From NCBI RefSeq assembly GCF_963678975.1, contig NC_089274.1:27839053-27903052 (forward strand): DNA of 64,000 bases, written 5' to 3'. Shown here one piece after another: positions 46,314 to 58,427 of this stretch (position 1 is the stretch's first letter; every line of letters starts with the position of its first letter). This stretch comes from Dysidea avara (Eukaryota; Porifera; Demospongiae; Dictyoceratida; Dysideidae). The notes below the pieces were generated by a model. It was not told the origin of the DNA. It was given only the letters and a program-made list of their open reading frames with translations, and did not search any database. Both the position numbers and the translations under genes were made by a program.

Positions 46314-47753
46314 TAAAAAGGTGAAATAATAAGAGTTGCTTTGTATAAACAACAACACAAACACATGGTTATCATAAATTGTATGTTGAAAAGCAGCCAA
46401 GTACATGTTAGAACTTTGCATAGTAGTTTCACAGTGTTGTGCCAGCTTCTTGCACACCATACCCCTTGAGTCTTATAATAGTCCCAAAGAAAAGTCCGTT
46501 TTATTGTCATTAAAGGAAACTTCAACCTATACATCTTCAACAGGAATTGTTTCAAAACACAGTGCTTGCTCTAATGTGTACACGATACAGTGTCTTCGTC
46601 ATATATCTGTAGCTCTATGGTTAGGATCTGTTCCACAACTTTGCCAGGCAATTGGTACGAGGTACACCATTGGATTGTTAGTTGCATGTTAGTTTGCGTG
46701 TACGTTATGTCTTCCTAATGTTTATGTTGTCACACTTGCTTGATATGTATGTCGTCACCATTGCTTGTCCGTATACCAACGTATGTCACTGCCACTGCTT
46801 GTTTTGTATGTCACCGTTGCTCAGCTTGCACATCATCATCATCATCTTCTGTATGCTGCAAGCATAGCTTATCTTGCATATTACTAGATGTTGCCACCAT
46901 CATCATTTCTGCACATTGCATGGTCTAAATAAATAACCTTGATGCTTGGGGGGGTAGATCACGATATACATAATACATATCATGACCTACCTATGGCCTC
47001 TATTGTAAAGAGTTTAGGACAGAGACGCTTCTCTGCTCTAAACTCTTTCATTACCCAAGCATCAATAAACCAAAAGTACTTCCTACTTTGGCCCCGCTGG
47101 AATTACATAACCTTGCCTAGGCCATATACCATGGCAGACGAGGCCCCCTGGCACTTACCACACCCCCTCCTCAATCAATGGATTGCTGGAGGTGAAGAAT
47201 GAAGATGAGGAACAGAGCACGTAAATAGGTGAGTGGTAGCGTAACTAAACATTAAATAAAGTTTAAGTATTAAACACAGTTAATGTTGTGAAGCGTAGCC
47301 TGTGCAAATACCCAAAATATTAGCATGCAACAGTGGGCTCTAATAAGAACAACACATGCGCAACAAAGTGAGCAGAACACGTTGGCAGTAATTCATACCT
47401 GTTGTAACAAAACTTCCCACCCTGTCCCTACCCACCGAACAGTTCACAAACTTCACTACACACAGGTACTCTATGTTAATTGGCATGGTATGCTGGCAGT
47501 TAAAAATTCTAGTCAGTATCCCATTGTCAATAGTGGTACTTACATACATATGTAGTGTAAGCAGTGGAGCAAGCTAAGTAGACACATAATGTTGCTGTTG
47601 TTGCACTCTAAACATTTACATGAAAGACTGTACTATCATACGCATTTTGTTGCGAGTTCTTCAGCTGTAGGTCTGACTGGATTCCTTGACTGGATTCCTT
47701 CACTGTGCCAGCCTGGATTCCTTCACCGTGCCAGCTGCTACCACAAGTAGAGA

Positions 47754-48395
47754 TTGCTATTGAGGGATGCTCGCAGTTCAAATCTTTGTCAGGAGAGATG
47801 CTCTTTTATCCTGCCTGCAGTCACAGACAAGCCCCTCCAGTTCAGAGTGCCATCAGGAAATTGGGTTGCTAACAGCTGCTTGCCTCTCCCATCCAGATCA
47901 GTATCAGGAGACGCTCTCCCAACCAGATTACTAGCTGAAGATGCTCTCCCATCCAGATCATTATTAGGAGACGCTCTCCCATTCAAACTGCCAACTAGAG
48001 ATGCTCTCTCAACCAGATTGCTAGCCGGAGACGCTCTCCCATCCAGATCACTACCAGGAGACGCTCTCCCATCCAGATCACTACCAGGAGACGCTCTCCC
48101 AACCAGATCACTAGCTGAAGATGCTCTCCCATCCAGATCATTATTAGGAGACACTCTCCCATTCAAATCGCCAACTAGAGACTCTCTCCCAACCAGATCA
48201 CTAGCTGAAGATGCTCTCCCATCCAGATCAGTATTAGGAGAAGCTCTCTCATTCAAATTGCTAACTAGAGATGCACTCCCAACCAGATTGCTAGCTGGAG
48301 ACGCTTTCCCATCCAGATCAGTATTAGGAGACACTCTCCCATCCACAAGAAGACACTCTCTGTCACGAGCACTATCAAACATTTCCCAGCTATAG
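47754..48395 (+). repeat. 30-bp VNTR, copy 2, open on both strands
   Basis: A longer array (about 47880-48345, some fifteen units) of the 30-bp repeat. A plus-strand frame of 213 codons runs right through (units of the ALPSRSLLGD type) and a minus-strand frame of 209 codons does too (units of the SPNNDLDGRA type). Since 30 is a multiple of 3, one open unit keeps the whole array open, so open frames alone are weak evidence. The single-copy lead-in (RFVPSGNWVANSCLPLPSRS in the plus frame) is also present in copy 1. I leave open whether either strand is translated. Confidence 0.5.
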
Positions 48396-48524
48396 AGTAC
48401 CAACCAGCTAACCACCATAGAGAGACCTCAGTGCTACTATCACGTGTCAATGCTATTTCACACAGTGCCACTCTCAACAGTGGATATTGACAACTCTGAA
48501 AAAAACCGTCACGTCCTGACCATT

Positions 48525-48735
48525 GTACCACCTGCGCGCAGGTGTTGATGGTGTCATCACAATCTGGCACCTACACATAGGTGTTGATGCTGTCATCACA
48601 ATCTGGCACCTGCGCACAGGTGTTTGATGCTGTCATCACAATCTGGCACCTGCGCACAGGTGTTGATGCTGTCATCACAATCTGGCACCTGCGCACAGGT
48701 GTTGATGCTGTCACAATCTGGCTAAAGCCACGTGA
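48525..48735 (+). repeat. About 43-bp tandem repeat with CACCTGCGCACAGGTG
   Basis: Five units of GGCACCTGCGCACAGGTG plus TTGATGCTGTCATCACAATCT. The CACCTGNGC-GCAGGTG part is itself palindromic. It lies only in duplication copy 2. Confidence 0.85.
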
Positions 48736-49149
48736 CACAAATTAGTGGTGACCTGCAGGTCAACACATCACCTACTGCTGCTATAAGCAGTTCGTCCATT
48801 CTCCTTAGAGGAGTCTGAGACAGTCAGGGGGCCTCACTTAGGATATCTGCCTTATCCACTAGGTTCTCCCGTTTGCCTCTATTGTAAAGAGTTTAGGACA
48901 GAGACGCTTCTCTGCTCTAAACTCTTTCATTACCCAAGCATCAATAAACCAAAAGTACTTCCTACTTTGGCCCCGCTGGAATTACATAACCTTGCCTAGG
49001 CCATATACCATGGCAGACGAGGCCCCCTGGCACTTACCACACCCCCTCCTCAATCAATGGATTGCTGGAGGTGAAGAATGAAGATGAGGAACAGAGCACG
49101 TAAATAGGTGAGTGGTAGCATAACTAAACATTAACATAAAGTTAAGCCA

Positions 49150-52100
49150 GCAACATCAAAACATAGATGAAAAATTGAATGAGTCAAGAACATTTGTAGA
49201 ACTAACGAACTACATTGAAAAAGCTGTAGATTCTGGAACTCTCATATTCAAGCTTTCTGAAATACACTCCCTCTATGTGAATTGTCTTGAAGATCTAGGT
49301 ATTAACAAACTGGTCAACAAAACCAGATACTTTGTTGCAGCATTTTCCAGAAGCACAAGAGCAACATCATGGCAAATACACCATTATTGTCTTCAAGGAA
49401 GGAATGAAAAATATGTTAAAGGAAGCCCTTACGAAACAAGACTTCTCAGAAGATGCTGCGATACTTGCTAAAGCAGCAGTGATAGTCCGGAATGACATTT
49501 TTAACCACCATTGTGTTAGCTTCACTGGTGCATTTCTGCCTAATTGTCAAGAAGATTCTTTGCCCTCCAGCCTTAAATCACTTGTTTCACTAATAATGGT
49601 CCCAACTTGAAAGATCAGGACAGACATGAAACACAAGCTTGTCTTACTGCTGCCCAAGTTCTACTGTACAATGTAAAAAGGAAATCACCCTCTAGAAATG
49701 ATGTGATAACAAGGCATACCCTGCAGCGAGAGTCACCTATCCATATTATATTTGCTTGAATATTCATTAAATGACCAGAAGTAAGAAGCTTATTGATCAA
49801 TTATATCAGATGGGAATCAGCATTTCATATGACAGAGTTATGGAACTTGAAGAATGGATTGCCACCTCTGTCTGTGAACAATTTGAAAAAGATGGTGTTG
49901 TGGTCTTCAGAAAGGTTTATTTACTGTTTGTGCACAGGATAATATAGACCACAACCCTAGCTCAACCACTGCTGTCAATGCCTTTCATGGCACTGGAATC
50001 ACTCTTTTCCAATTTCCAACTAAGGCGAATCCTGGTGAAAGCAGACCTCCTGTAACAGTACCACCTTCTGAACCCAAGCAGCACTTCCTACCTGATAATT
50101 ATGTCATGGTCCCAGCTGTAGCTCTGACGGCAAGTGCTATTGCATCTGAACAGTAATACAGAACTGCTTCAAACCTACCTGTGTGAGGTACAATCCAAGG
50201 AGAAATGCTGGAGTGAGAATGCACTGACCCTTGTTGAGAAGGAAGAACTAACCAGTGAAGATTGTTTGGTATGGGCTGCATGTCATGCTTCACAGCAACC
50301 TCCCATAGAAGATCCTCCAGCTGTGTGTATGCTACTGCCACTTTTCTATGAAAAGGCTGCTACCCCTGCAATGGTAAAGCATGGCATGAATGTACAAAGA
50401 CAGGTAATTGAGTACCTAAACCCAGGACAGATTCCAGTCACTACCTTTGATCAGCCACTACCTTTGATCAGCCACTGTTTTCCCTGGAAAAGCTTGTACA
50501 ATGGAGGTGGCCAGATACTCATGGTGAGTCAATGCATCTTGTTATGCTTGGTGGCTTGTAAATAGAGATGGCCCTCTGGAGTACACTGGGAGATGTCTGG
50601 CTGGACTTCAGCATTAACTGAATCAGAGGTTGCCTCATCTGGTACAGCTGACTCCTTTTTGAAGGTTTCTCATCTTGCGCAAACCAGGCATGCCCACCAA
50701 GTAACTCTCTTAACCCTCCGGAAACTTCAAAAGGTGACCTTTTTGCAATCAGGAAGCAATCAATCTGAAACAGTTTGGAAAGATGACATGCAGAAGAGAA
50801 GTCCTATGTTTATGTACTGGGACTTTATCTTGAGGTACAAAACTCTTATTTTGATCTTTGTCCAGGCTCATAGAGAGAAGAACTTTGCTTTGTATGTGGA
50901 AGTCTTGGAGAACCTGACACCTCTTTTCTTTACACTGGATCATGTAAATTATGCAAGATGGTTGCCTGTCCACATTAGAGACATGAAGTGCTATCAAAGA
51001 TGAGTTTGAAAAACAGTGCCATTGGGTTCTATCAAAGGCCAATAACAGATTTTCAGCAATTCCAGTTGACCAAGCACATCAGCAAGAAAACGCCTACATA
51101 AAAGGCTCTGGAGATTGTATTGGACTCACAGAAAATGCTGCTACATTTAGATGATGGATATTGTCAGACCAGTGTTGGCAAGGTTGCAGAAACAATTTGA
51201 AGAACAGTACATGGATAGTGTTGATCCAGAGCACCCAAGGAATTCCAAAACCATGAGCAGGGTCTCTCAGCTCAGAAAACCTTTCAAAAGCAGGTTAACA
51301 GTCTCTTTTAATACATTCATCAAAATGGGCAATCCTTTCCTAGATGATTTTCCAGAGCTAGTAACACTTGATAACCGTAACTGTATAGATGATTCAGTCA
51401 CAGCTGCCCTGCATACCTTAGAAGATACTGGTACCACATAGTATCATGACTTTGTAAAAAAAGTTATTGAAGGTCGCTCTGTGTCTATACATCAGCCAAT
51501 CAAGGAAAACTCATTTGCACTTTTCAAAAGACCTCAGCCAAAAGCTATTTCTAAGCAAGGAAAGAAGTTTAAAATGCTTCAGAATAATGTAGCACTGTTT
51601 GGCCAGTTGTACATCTCCATGTAAAGCCTTGATGGAGACTTAAAGGAGTTCTTTGCCCATGAGATTCAGTCCTTTCCTCCTGCTCTCTCAGATTTGGGAA
51701 AGCTGCATTTATCAAACTCTAAGTCAGATTTGCTAAATTGCATTGGACAGTCAGGGCTATATGATCCCCCTCAAACATATGAATGCACAGTGCTAGACGG
51801 TGCAGTTATTGTGCACTTTCTTCCCACCAATTTAGTGAGTAACTTTGAAGAGTATGTAGATCAGGTTTTTATCCCTTACTTGACTAAACAGTTACGAAAT
51901 TCCATGAGAATAGACCTTGTGTGGGACACATACCTTCCAAACAGTTTGAAGGAGTCTACAAGGGAAAAGAGAGGCAAGGGTGTGCGAAGAAAGGTATCTG
52001 GTGAAACTAAACTACCTGGCAATTGGGCAGATTTCCTACGTGACCCAAGGAACAAAAAGGAACTGTTCTCCTTCCTCACATCTAAGGTTGCTAAGTCCAC

Positions 52101-53034
52101 TTTTCCACCCAACAAGGTTGTGTATGTGACATCTGATGAATCTGTAGTATCTGTGGGCCAAACCAACTCTGTGATGCCAGACTGCAACCATGAGGAAGCA
52201 GACACCAGAGTTGTTGTGCACATATCACATGCATTGGAGCAGGGACTTAAGACAATTGCAGTACGTACCATGGACACCGATGTTATTGTCATTCTTGGTG
52301 GTGTATTCTTCAAACTGACAGCAACTAATCCTCTTGCTGATATCTGGGTTACCTTTGGTACAGGCAAGAATTTCAGATTATATAGTATTAATGCCATCTG
52401 TACTTACCTTGGTGAGGAAAGAGCACGAGCACTACCAATATTTCATGCTCTAACTGGCTGCGACACTACATCTGCATTTAGAGGCAAAGGCAAGAAATCA
52501 GCATGACAAGCTTGGCAGGCATATGAAGAAGTCACTGAGACATTTGAGTTTCTGGCTACCCACCCGTTTGAGCATTTAGATTCTGACTCGGAGCATTTCC
52601 AGAGAATTCAGAGGCTAATAGTTGTTCTATATAGTAAAACCTGCCATCTAATGTCTGTTAATGACACAAGAAAAGAATTATTTTGTCATAAGAACAGAAA
52701 AATGGACATGATACCACCAACGCAAGATGTACTTCATCAACATGTTAAACGAACAGTTTACCAAGCTGGAATATGAACTACCAGCACTCAAGTGTAGCAG
52801 ATGATTCCATCTCCAGAAGATTTTGGGTGGTCAAAGGATCTGCTGTCACAGTCTTGGGTGCCAGTTTGGCTTACTATTCCAGAGGTATCTAAAGCATGCA
52901 GTGAGCTCATTAAATGTTTTTGCAAAGGAGAATGCACAGCATGCAAATGTGCAAAAGCTAATCTACTCTGCTCACCACTTTGTAATTGTAAATGCAATAA
53001 ACACAGAAGCGAAAATGAACAAACTAAATGCTAA
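49150..53034 (+). pseudogene. Large transposon protein with FEN1/XPG-like signature, degraded
   Basis: From SRTFVELTNYIEKAVDSG (49175) similarity to one repeated eukaryotic protein family can be followed to 53034. There are at least four frame changes (near 49335, 49605, 50150, 50500-50590 and 51000-51140) and in-frame stops at 51439, 51622, 52504, 52774 and 52795. Recognisable blocks are LKEALTKQDFSEDAAILAKA, AFHGTGITLFQFPTK, LPLFYEKAATPAMVKHGMNV, SSGTADSFLK, NYARWLPVHIRDM, WDTYLPNSLKESTREKRGKG. The region 52189-52500 holds HEEADTR, TMDTDV and TGCDTTSAFRGKGKKSA. Their order and spacing resemble the E.EA, D.D and GCDY..GI.GIG..A motifs of FEN1/XPG nucleases, a structural reading of my own. 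The end (52915-53010) is Cys-rich (CFCKGECTACKCAKANLLCS). An intact copy elsewhere would be needed for activity. Confidence 0.7.
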
Positions 53035-53397
53035 CATTTATTTTTGTTATTTTGTACCATTGTGACAGTTATGTATGTACCTGTATCATCTATTATAGTA
53101 TTCTAATGCCAGTAATTTAGTAAATTTGTTTTTTTCAAACTCCAACAGTGAAAAAACGTTTTTCTGGCTAATAATGGTGGCCATCTTGTTATTCTCGGAG
53201 TAAACAAAATAATTGCAGTGGGCTCCTAGGCTAATGTCAACAAGTACACCATAAACTAGCTGTGCAAAAAAATGGTGCTTTTATCCGCCCTGTAACAATA
53301 ATTCCACTACGCCACCTGACTATAAGTCCATGAAGAATGCATTGTACGTACTGTGGTATGCCAAAAAGCACCACTCGGGTTGAAGCGATGTCAAATA

Positions 53398-54236
53398 TAG
53401 TGTTGTTCCAGTATCAGCTAGTTATTACAGTTCTAGTTCCAGTTTTGGAACCATAACCTTTAGAATTACAGTTCTAGTTCCAGTTCTGGAATCATAATCT
53501 TTAAAATTACAGTTCTAGTTCCAGTTTTAGAACCATAACCATTAGAATTACAGTTATAGTTCCAGTTCTGGAACCATAACCTTTAGAATTACAGTTCTAG
53601 TTCCAGTTCAGGAACCATGACATTTAGAATTATTCTTCAATTTCTAGAACAACACTTATTTAATTTAAGTATTACAAAAAGCCCATAATGAATTATAAAC
53701 ACTCACTATTAAGTTATATATGCTAGTCTTGCAAGGTTTAATTGTTAGTTAATATTATAGTTATCAGCATTATTAGTTATTACACAAACAACTATAACAC
53801 TAACACTATATAGGGTGCACGTCGTACTAAAAGACCTGTAGCTACTTATCAAACACATAACAATGTGACTGAGAGACAGCATTGCATTTGGCATTCTTCT
53901 CTAATATTATAGCCAATCAGTTGTTTCAAGCAGTGTTTTAATACGTGCATGTAATACATACAGCTTTTATGAAGTTAATACTACATTGTGTGTTTTTGTC
54001 AGCAGATTAAATTCTGGCCTAGTAAAGAGCATAAAATCTCATTGGCAAAAACTGTATGGTTATGATCAATTCCAGTTCCAGTACTTGATAAAATTTCTTT
54101 ATAGTTCTAGTTCCAGTTTTGAGGAAAGCAAAATTATTGTTTCAATTCCAGTTCTAGTTCTAGAACTGGAAATGGAATTTAAAGGGCTGGAACTGGAATT
54201 ATTTTAGTTCCAGTACTGAGAACTGGAACAACACTG
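53398..54236. mobile_element. hAT-like non-autonomous element with tandem GTTCCAGTT repeats
   Basis: Ends TAGTGTTGTTCCAGTATCAG and, inverted, CAGTGTTGTTCCAGTTCTCA are flanked by GTCAAATA (53390-53397) and GTCGAATA (54237-54244), a 7-of-8 duplication. The left part has about four units of 57-58 bp with AATTACAGTTCTAGTTCCAG; the right part has the inverse in shorter form. It inserted just outside the right end of the large transposon. Confidence 0.82.
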
Positions 54237-54519
54237 GTCGAATAGTGAAAAATCAAGCCCGTAACCTTAGCTGTTATCAAGTTATGCTTGCCTGAAGGCA
54301 CCAGTCAGTCAGTCAGTAGAAATTCCATTAAATATATATTTTTTTAAACTCTGTAGCAACTTGTTGAAAGTGTTTTGGGTCGATCTGAAAGCTTTTCGGG
54401 CTTAGTTTTACCTAACCAATACCGCCTTCTCATCAGGGAAGATTGAGGCTGGTTTTTGGGTGATGTTATTTCGTGGGCCATGTCTACTCCTTTGTGGTCC
54501 CTACAATAGTACTGTATGA

Positions 54520-55465
54520 TAATATATCCAGAGGTTGCACTTGTATTGGCTTGGATGATTGATCGTCCTGTGCAGGTTATCAGCCTGATACGGACAAGAA
54601 GTGTTACATATTAGCTATAACATGGGGCATTCAGGCTTTTGCCTGATATGTACATATCAGGCAAAACCTCCATGCCCGTGTTACAACTATTACATGTAAC
54701 ACTTTCACACCTCAGATCAAAGGAACCGCCTGGGCTACATTTCGTATGTAGCCCAGCTAGCCGGGCTACATACGAAATGTAGTCGGGCTACAACTGGGCA
54801 CTGATTATATAGATGTAGATGCCAAAATCGATTGTGGGAATCGAATAATACTCACGTGATTAGGATTCACAACTTGCATTTCACCATGAAAACCACACAG
54901 GCGGAGAACGTTTTGTTATCCTCGCCATCCTACGAGTTGAAAAACGTTGGGCTAAGGTGAAAACTAGTGCTACAGCTTATTCATTCGATCGTTTTCGCAC
55001 GTTTTCGAATACAGACACACATCCATCACGAAGCTACCACTCTGCACAGAGTAACCACTCTACAAGCAAGCTTACCTGTCTAGGACTTTAGTGAATTGCG
55101 TAGTTTTCCCATAAACGATTCAATAGCACTGATTAAAACATTAAACTCGCGTAACGAAAATTCTCCGTGATATCTCTAGGATATGTCCATTTATCATAAC
55201 CGAATGTAACCAGAATGTACTAGCTGCTGACCCATAATTGAAAATTTTAGGTATGCATTTTTAATACATCCAGTGGCTGCACTCGTATTGGCTTGGGTGA
55301 TTGATCGCCCTGTACAGGCTATTAGCCTAATAAGTGTTACGTACATATTAGTTGTAACACGGAGCATTCAGGCTTTGCCTGATGTGTATGCGGCCCTCGG
55401 GCAGTCAGGCATACATATCAGGCAAAGCCCTCATGCCCATGTTACAACTATTACACGTATATTTA
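54520..55465 (+). repeat. Dispersed repeat D, copy 2, preceded by an extra 3' part
   Basis: A full unit (54690-55465) follows a separate 3' portion (54520-54690: TGCACTTGTATTGGCTTGGA to GTTACAACTATTAC), like a tandem pair missing most of the first unit. The full unit has an inner hairpin (GGGCTACATTTCGTATGTAG / CTACATACGAAATGTAG) and a terminal hairpin (GGCTTTGCCTGATGTGTATG / CATACATATCAGGCAAAGCC). Confidence 0.65.
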
Positions 55466-55484
55466 TATATGTATGTACAATGCA

Positions 55485-55575
55485 AGCTGTATAACAGGGT
55501 GTGGCCTTTAAAAGCCTGGGAGAAAAAAATTGTGAAATCAAAAGTGGTTTTTGCATGGATTTCACTTCTTTTATA
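55485..55575. mobile_element. MITE, family A, internally deleted fragment
   Basis: GCAAGCTGTATAACAGGGTG and GCCTGGGAGAAAAAAATTGT belong to the left arm. These pass directly into the GTTTTTGCATGGATTTCACTTC of the right end, so most of the element has been deleted. Confidence 0.6.
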
Positions 55576-55781
55576 CTCCCTTCGCTTTGTTATAAGTTGA
55601 GCAAATGCAACTTATCACATTTTGGCATCATTGGCCACTTTGAAAACACTTTTGGGATTGATTGTACTTATCCAATGCTGCAAAGGCACCATGAAAGTAT
55701 TGTGAGGCTGGTTACTGGTCAAAATTTTTTTTTTGCGAGAAAGTACAAAAAATACAACCGTACTGTATGATACACACTTAC

Positions 55782-55900
55782 CTAATAACCATTCCAAAGT
55801 AACAGAGACAACTTCCTTGTCCTTTGCTACAGTCCCCACTGCCATCTTGGCTCTTCTTAGACAGTTTGTGACCTACAATGGTACATGACTCTATGGCAGC
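55782..55900 (-). CDS. Possible exon with a BRCT-like end
   Basis: Between an acceptor (AATGCAG) and a donor (before GTAAGTGTG) one frame reads AKDKEVVSVTLEWLLG, like the end of a BRCT domain (SEKWVLDSI in microcephalin). That frame is open only if an inner acceptor (TTGTAG, exon start about 55880) is used; the outer acceptor gives a different open frame (ESCTIVGHKLSKK). It could be a later exon of the MCPH1-like gene at 61936-62413, or an unrelated exon. Weak evidence. Confidence 0.28.
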
Positions 55901-55904
55901 CTGC

Positions 55905-58420
55905 ATTAATAAAATATTTTTAGTCCACATATTATAATGTTTTGCAAATTCATTGATTGTTAACATTTATTTCATCTACATAGCCCATAAAGGTTTGACT
56001 TCACATGCCAAGAATTTTCAGAGTTATAACATTACAAAATAGCAACAATATTAAAAAATTGGTTGCACCAGCATATTTTTTTATAAGCATTGCTTTGTAA
56101 GTACTCTATAACTCAGTAGCCATTGCATGTGCTTATCCTGTAGTGGTCACACTCTTAAATAAACAGGAACAGGGATAAACAGGTCCCTTGCACAGTATTG
56201 TAGGTAATATGATGTTTGTACAGTTTGGTGGCCATCAATAATCATTGTAAATGATTCTGCGAAGGCATTACCAATGAAGAGAAACAGTAAGAAAGGCACT
56301 ATACAGGTTGGCCTTATGCATGTACGCGCATGCGTAGTGTGTACACAATCACTCAGAACAGTGTGTGCGCCAGTATTGTATTACACCTACATAGATCAGC
56401 TAAGCTGGTGACCATAGATGTGACTGCTACAACAGAATTAGTTTGAAACTGACTTAGTATCCGTCATCTTTCTCTGGTCAATGAGCAAACCAGGGAGCGA
56501 AACGTCCAGTGCAGGTCACGCACTAAGTTGATTTTATCAGCATGAAATAGAATCATCATACCATTTAGCACAAACAGGTGTAATTATTATATGCTTGTGT
56601 CTTCAATCAACATAGATCATAATCTTGGTTAGTGCACAGAACTAGGCCTGTAGTTTCTCAAACGTTAATTCATTTATTTATGATGTAATCAAGACCACAT
56701 TTCTTTATTATTCTTAATACTGGCTGTATAACTATAAAAACTGCTACTGTAAGTTGTGAAACATTAATTAATGCATATGCTGGCTTTGCAGTTACTGCTG
56801 TGTAAACAAACTCTTGAAAATTGAAATCATTAAAAATTCTGATAACATGTCACTGCGTATGGCAACACCCTGGGTGTTTGCACCAATCAGCGCACACCCT
56901 GAAGTCAATCCATATCATGTGTGCTATCATCTGATTGCTAGGCTTTATCAGAATTGTTTGCGACTGCTCTATTACAGTATAATGATCTTTCGTGTTCTGT
57001 TGCTTTCCTCCTTGCAGTTTCCCTCTTAGATTTCCTGTTCAAGGTTCAACCTGAGGGGGTCTTGAGACTTCAAAGACCTCACTTCCTCCAATCTGCCCCT
57101 GCCATGTATCACAACCAGGTGGATGGTTGGAGTGTCATCATGGTTATCGCACTACACAGCAAGTGTCACGAGGCACCTGTTTAATGTGTGATTATGTTCT
57201 AAAGGCTATATCTCACCTGCCAAATTATCAACATACAAGCTGGTTTCTTGTCCACTTGCTATTAGAGTACATATTATGTAATGATTTCACCAGATATGAA
57301 ATAATGCATGGATGAATGACTAGTGTCCCTACAAACAATTAGTGTTGCACTGATAACCAGTTGAATAATCAGTAACAGCCAATATTAGCTAATTTTGCAA
57401 ATTACAGTATGAGTTTATGAAACGGAAATAATTAGCTGATAAACTGAAAGCCACAATCAATCAGTAAAGATGGTAAAAAGATGTGAGACAGTGAAGAAAG
57501 CAGTGAACACAGCAGAAACATTTGTTGTAACGGTTTTACAACTGTTTAGGTTTGTTTGTCTGCGAAAAGTATGGTTGCAAGGCTATAAAAGACTGTGTAT
57601 ATTTATCGGCCACCCATGCAATTAGTCGATAACCCTTCACAAAGGGTCTGGGATGGCTTAGCTGTTGTATAACTACTTGGCTTCCTTAAAGGGGTTAGTG
57701 GCAAAGCTGTAGTGGACCTTGTAGACTCAGTCACCCATGCAATTAATTACATTATCATTACAAATGCAATGCACACACAAACTTTAGGTGACACATTTAC
57801 TGCTCATTCCTGTAACTGATATGCTGATATTATAACCAATATTCTTCAGAACAGAGGAGGAGGAGTAGAACATTGAAAATATGCATATAGGTGCAACACT
57901 ATAAGCAATGTATGTATCTTATCCAGTTTGCTCTCCCTACTTGTATAACATGGCTGGTTTCAAGGTTTGCTCCCACATACTAATTGACAACCCATACACT
58001 GGTGTGATAAGTTATCATCCAGTGATAAGTTGATAAACACCCAGCATGGCACTTAAAATCCTTTCACATACTGGGATATAATTAAAAGTATGTATAGGAC
58101 AGAAATAATGTATCAATAGCAACATAATTGTAAGCATTGAATAACCAATATATTAAATTAATTAAGGACACAGCATTTCATGCACTCAAATTCCTCATTT
58201 ACTCTTCCTCCTCACAACATAAAGCCTATCCCCATTATTATGTACATGTGAAATAGTTATAACAGATATGTGAATTATTATACTGCAATAGCAAGGAGCA
58301 CACCATGAAGACAATCAGTAATGTAGGGTAATTTCTTGAGTAGCAGCAAATTCAGAACGTGTAGATAGCTGCGTATGTTATTGGTAAGCAATTAATTAGA
58401 ATAGCATGAATAGCAATGAG
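55905..58420. other. Unassigned stretch (possibly within a large intron)
   Basis: No gene was recognised. A motif copy, GACTGCTCTATTACAGTATA, is at 56963. If the BRCT-like piece at 55782 belongs to the gene at 61936, this is intron. Confidence 0.4.
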
Positions 58421-58427
58421 TGTTGTA

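Larger units (their letters stand above)
44448..49143. repeat. Internal tandem duplication of the large transposon
   Basis: Three blocks occur twice in the same order: P (44452-44610 and 47262-47412), Q (45060-45475 and 47670-48345) and R (46994-47258 and 48868-49139). The junctions share ATAAAGTT: before P1, between R1 and P2, and after R2. This fits a tandem duplication by slippage or unequal exchange at a short homology. Block R contains a clean hairpin, AAAGAGTTTAGGACAGAGAC and its near-complement, at 47009 and 48888. Each copy has its own later insertions. Confidence 0.7.
43116..53323. mobile_element. Large DNA transposon with inverted terminal repeats (Academ-like?)
   Basis: The left end ATAGTCAAGTGGCTTAG, then TTATTGTTACAAAGCGGATA and TTAGCCTAGGAGCCC (43116-43240), is matched inverted at the right (53213-53323): ATAGTCAGGTGGCGTAG, TTATTGTTACAGGGCGGATA, TTAGCCTAGGAGCCC. 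The left copy has a small insertion. Inside lies one large degraded gene on the plus strand (43430 exon, then 49150-53034) and a tandem duplication (44448-49143). I saw no clear target duplication. A terminal-repeat transposon whose protein has an XPG/FEN1-like acidic signature recalls the Academ superfamily, but this rests on memory and motif reading. Confidence 0.7.

Noticed and set aside
48525..48735. CRISPR-like array
   Set aside because: Five direct repeats of about 43 bp have no unique spacers; it is an ordinary minisatellite in eukaryotic DNA.
46994..49139. Block R copies as long terminal repeats of a retrotransposon
   Set aside because: They lack TG...CA ends, there is no primer-binding site or gag/pol reading between them, and P and Q also repeat, which fits a tandem duplication better.
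51876..52397. A 173-codon minus-strand open frame
   Set aside because: It is the antisense of the conserved FEN1-like block of the transposon gene, which is clearly coded on the plus strand.
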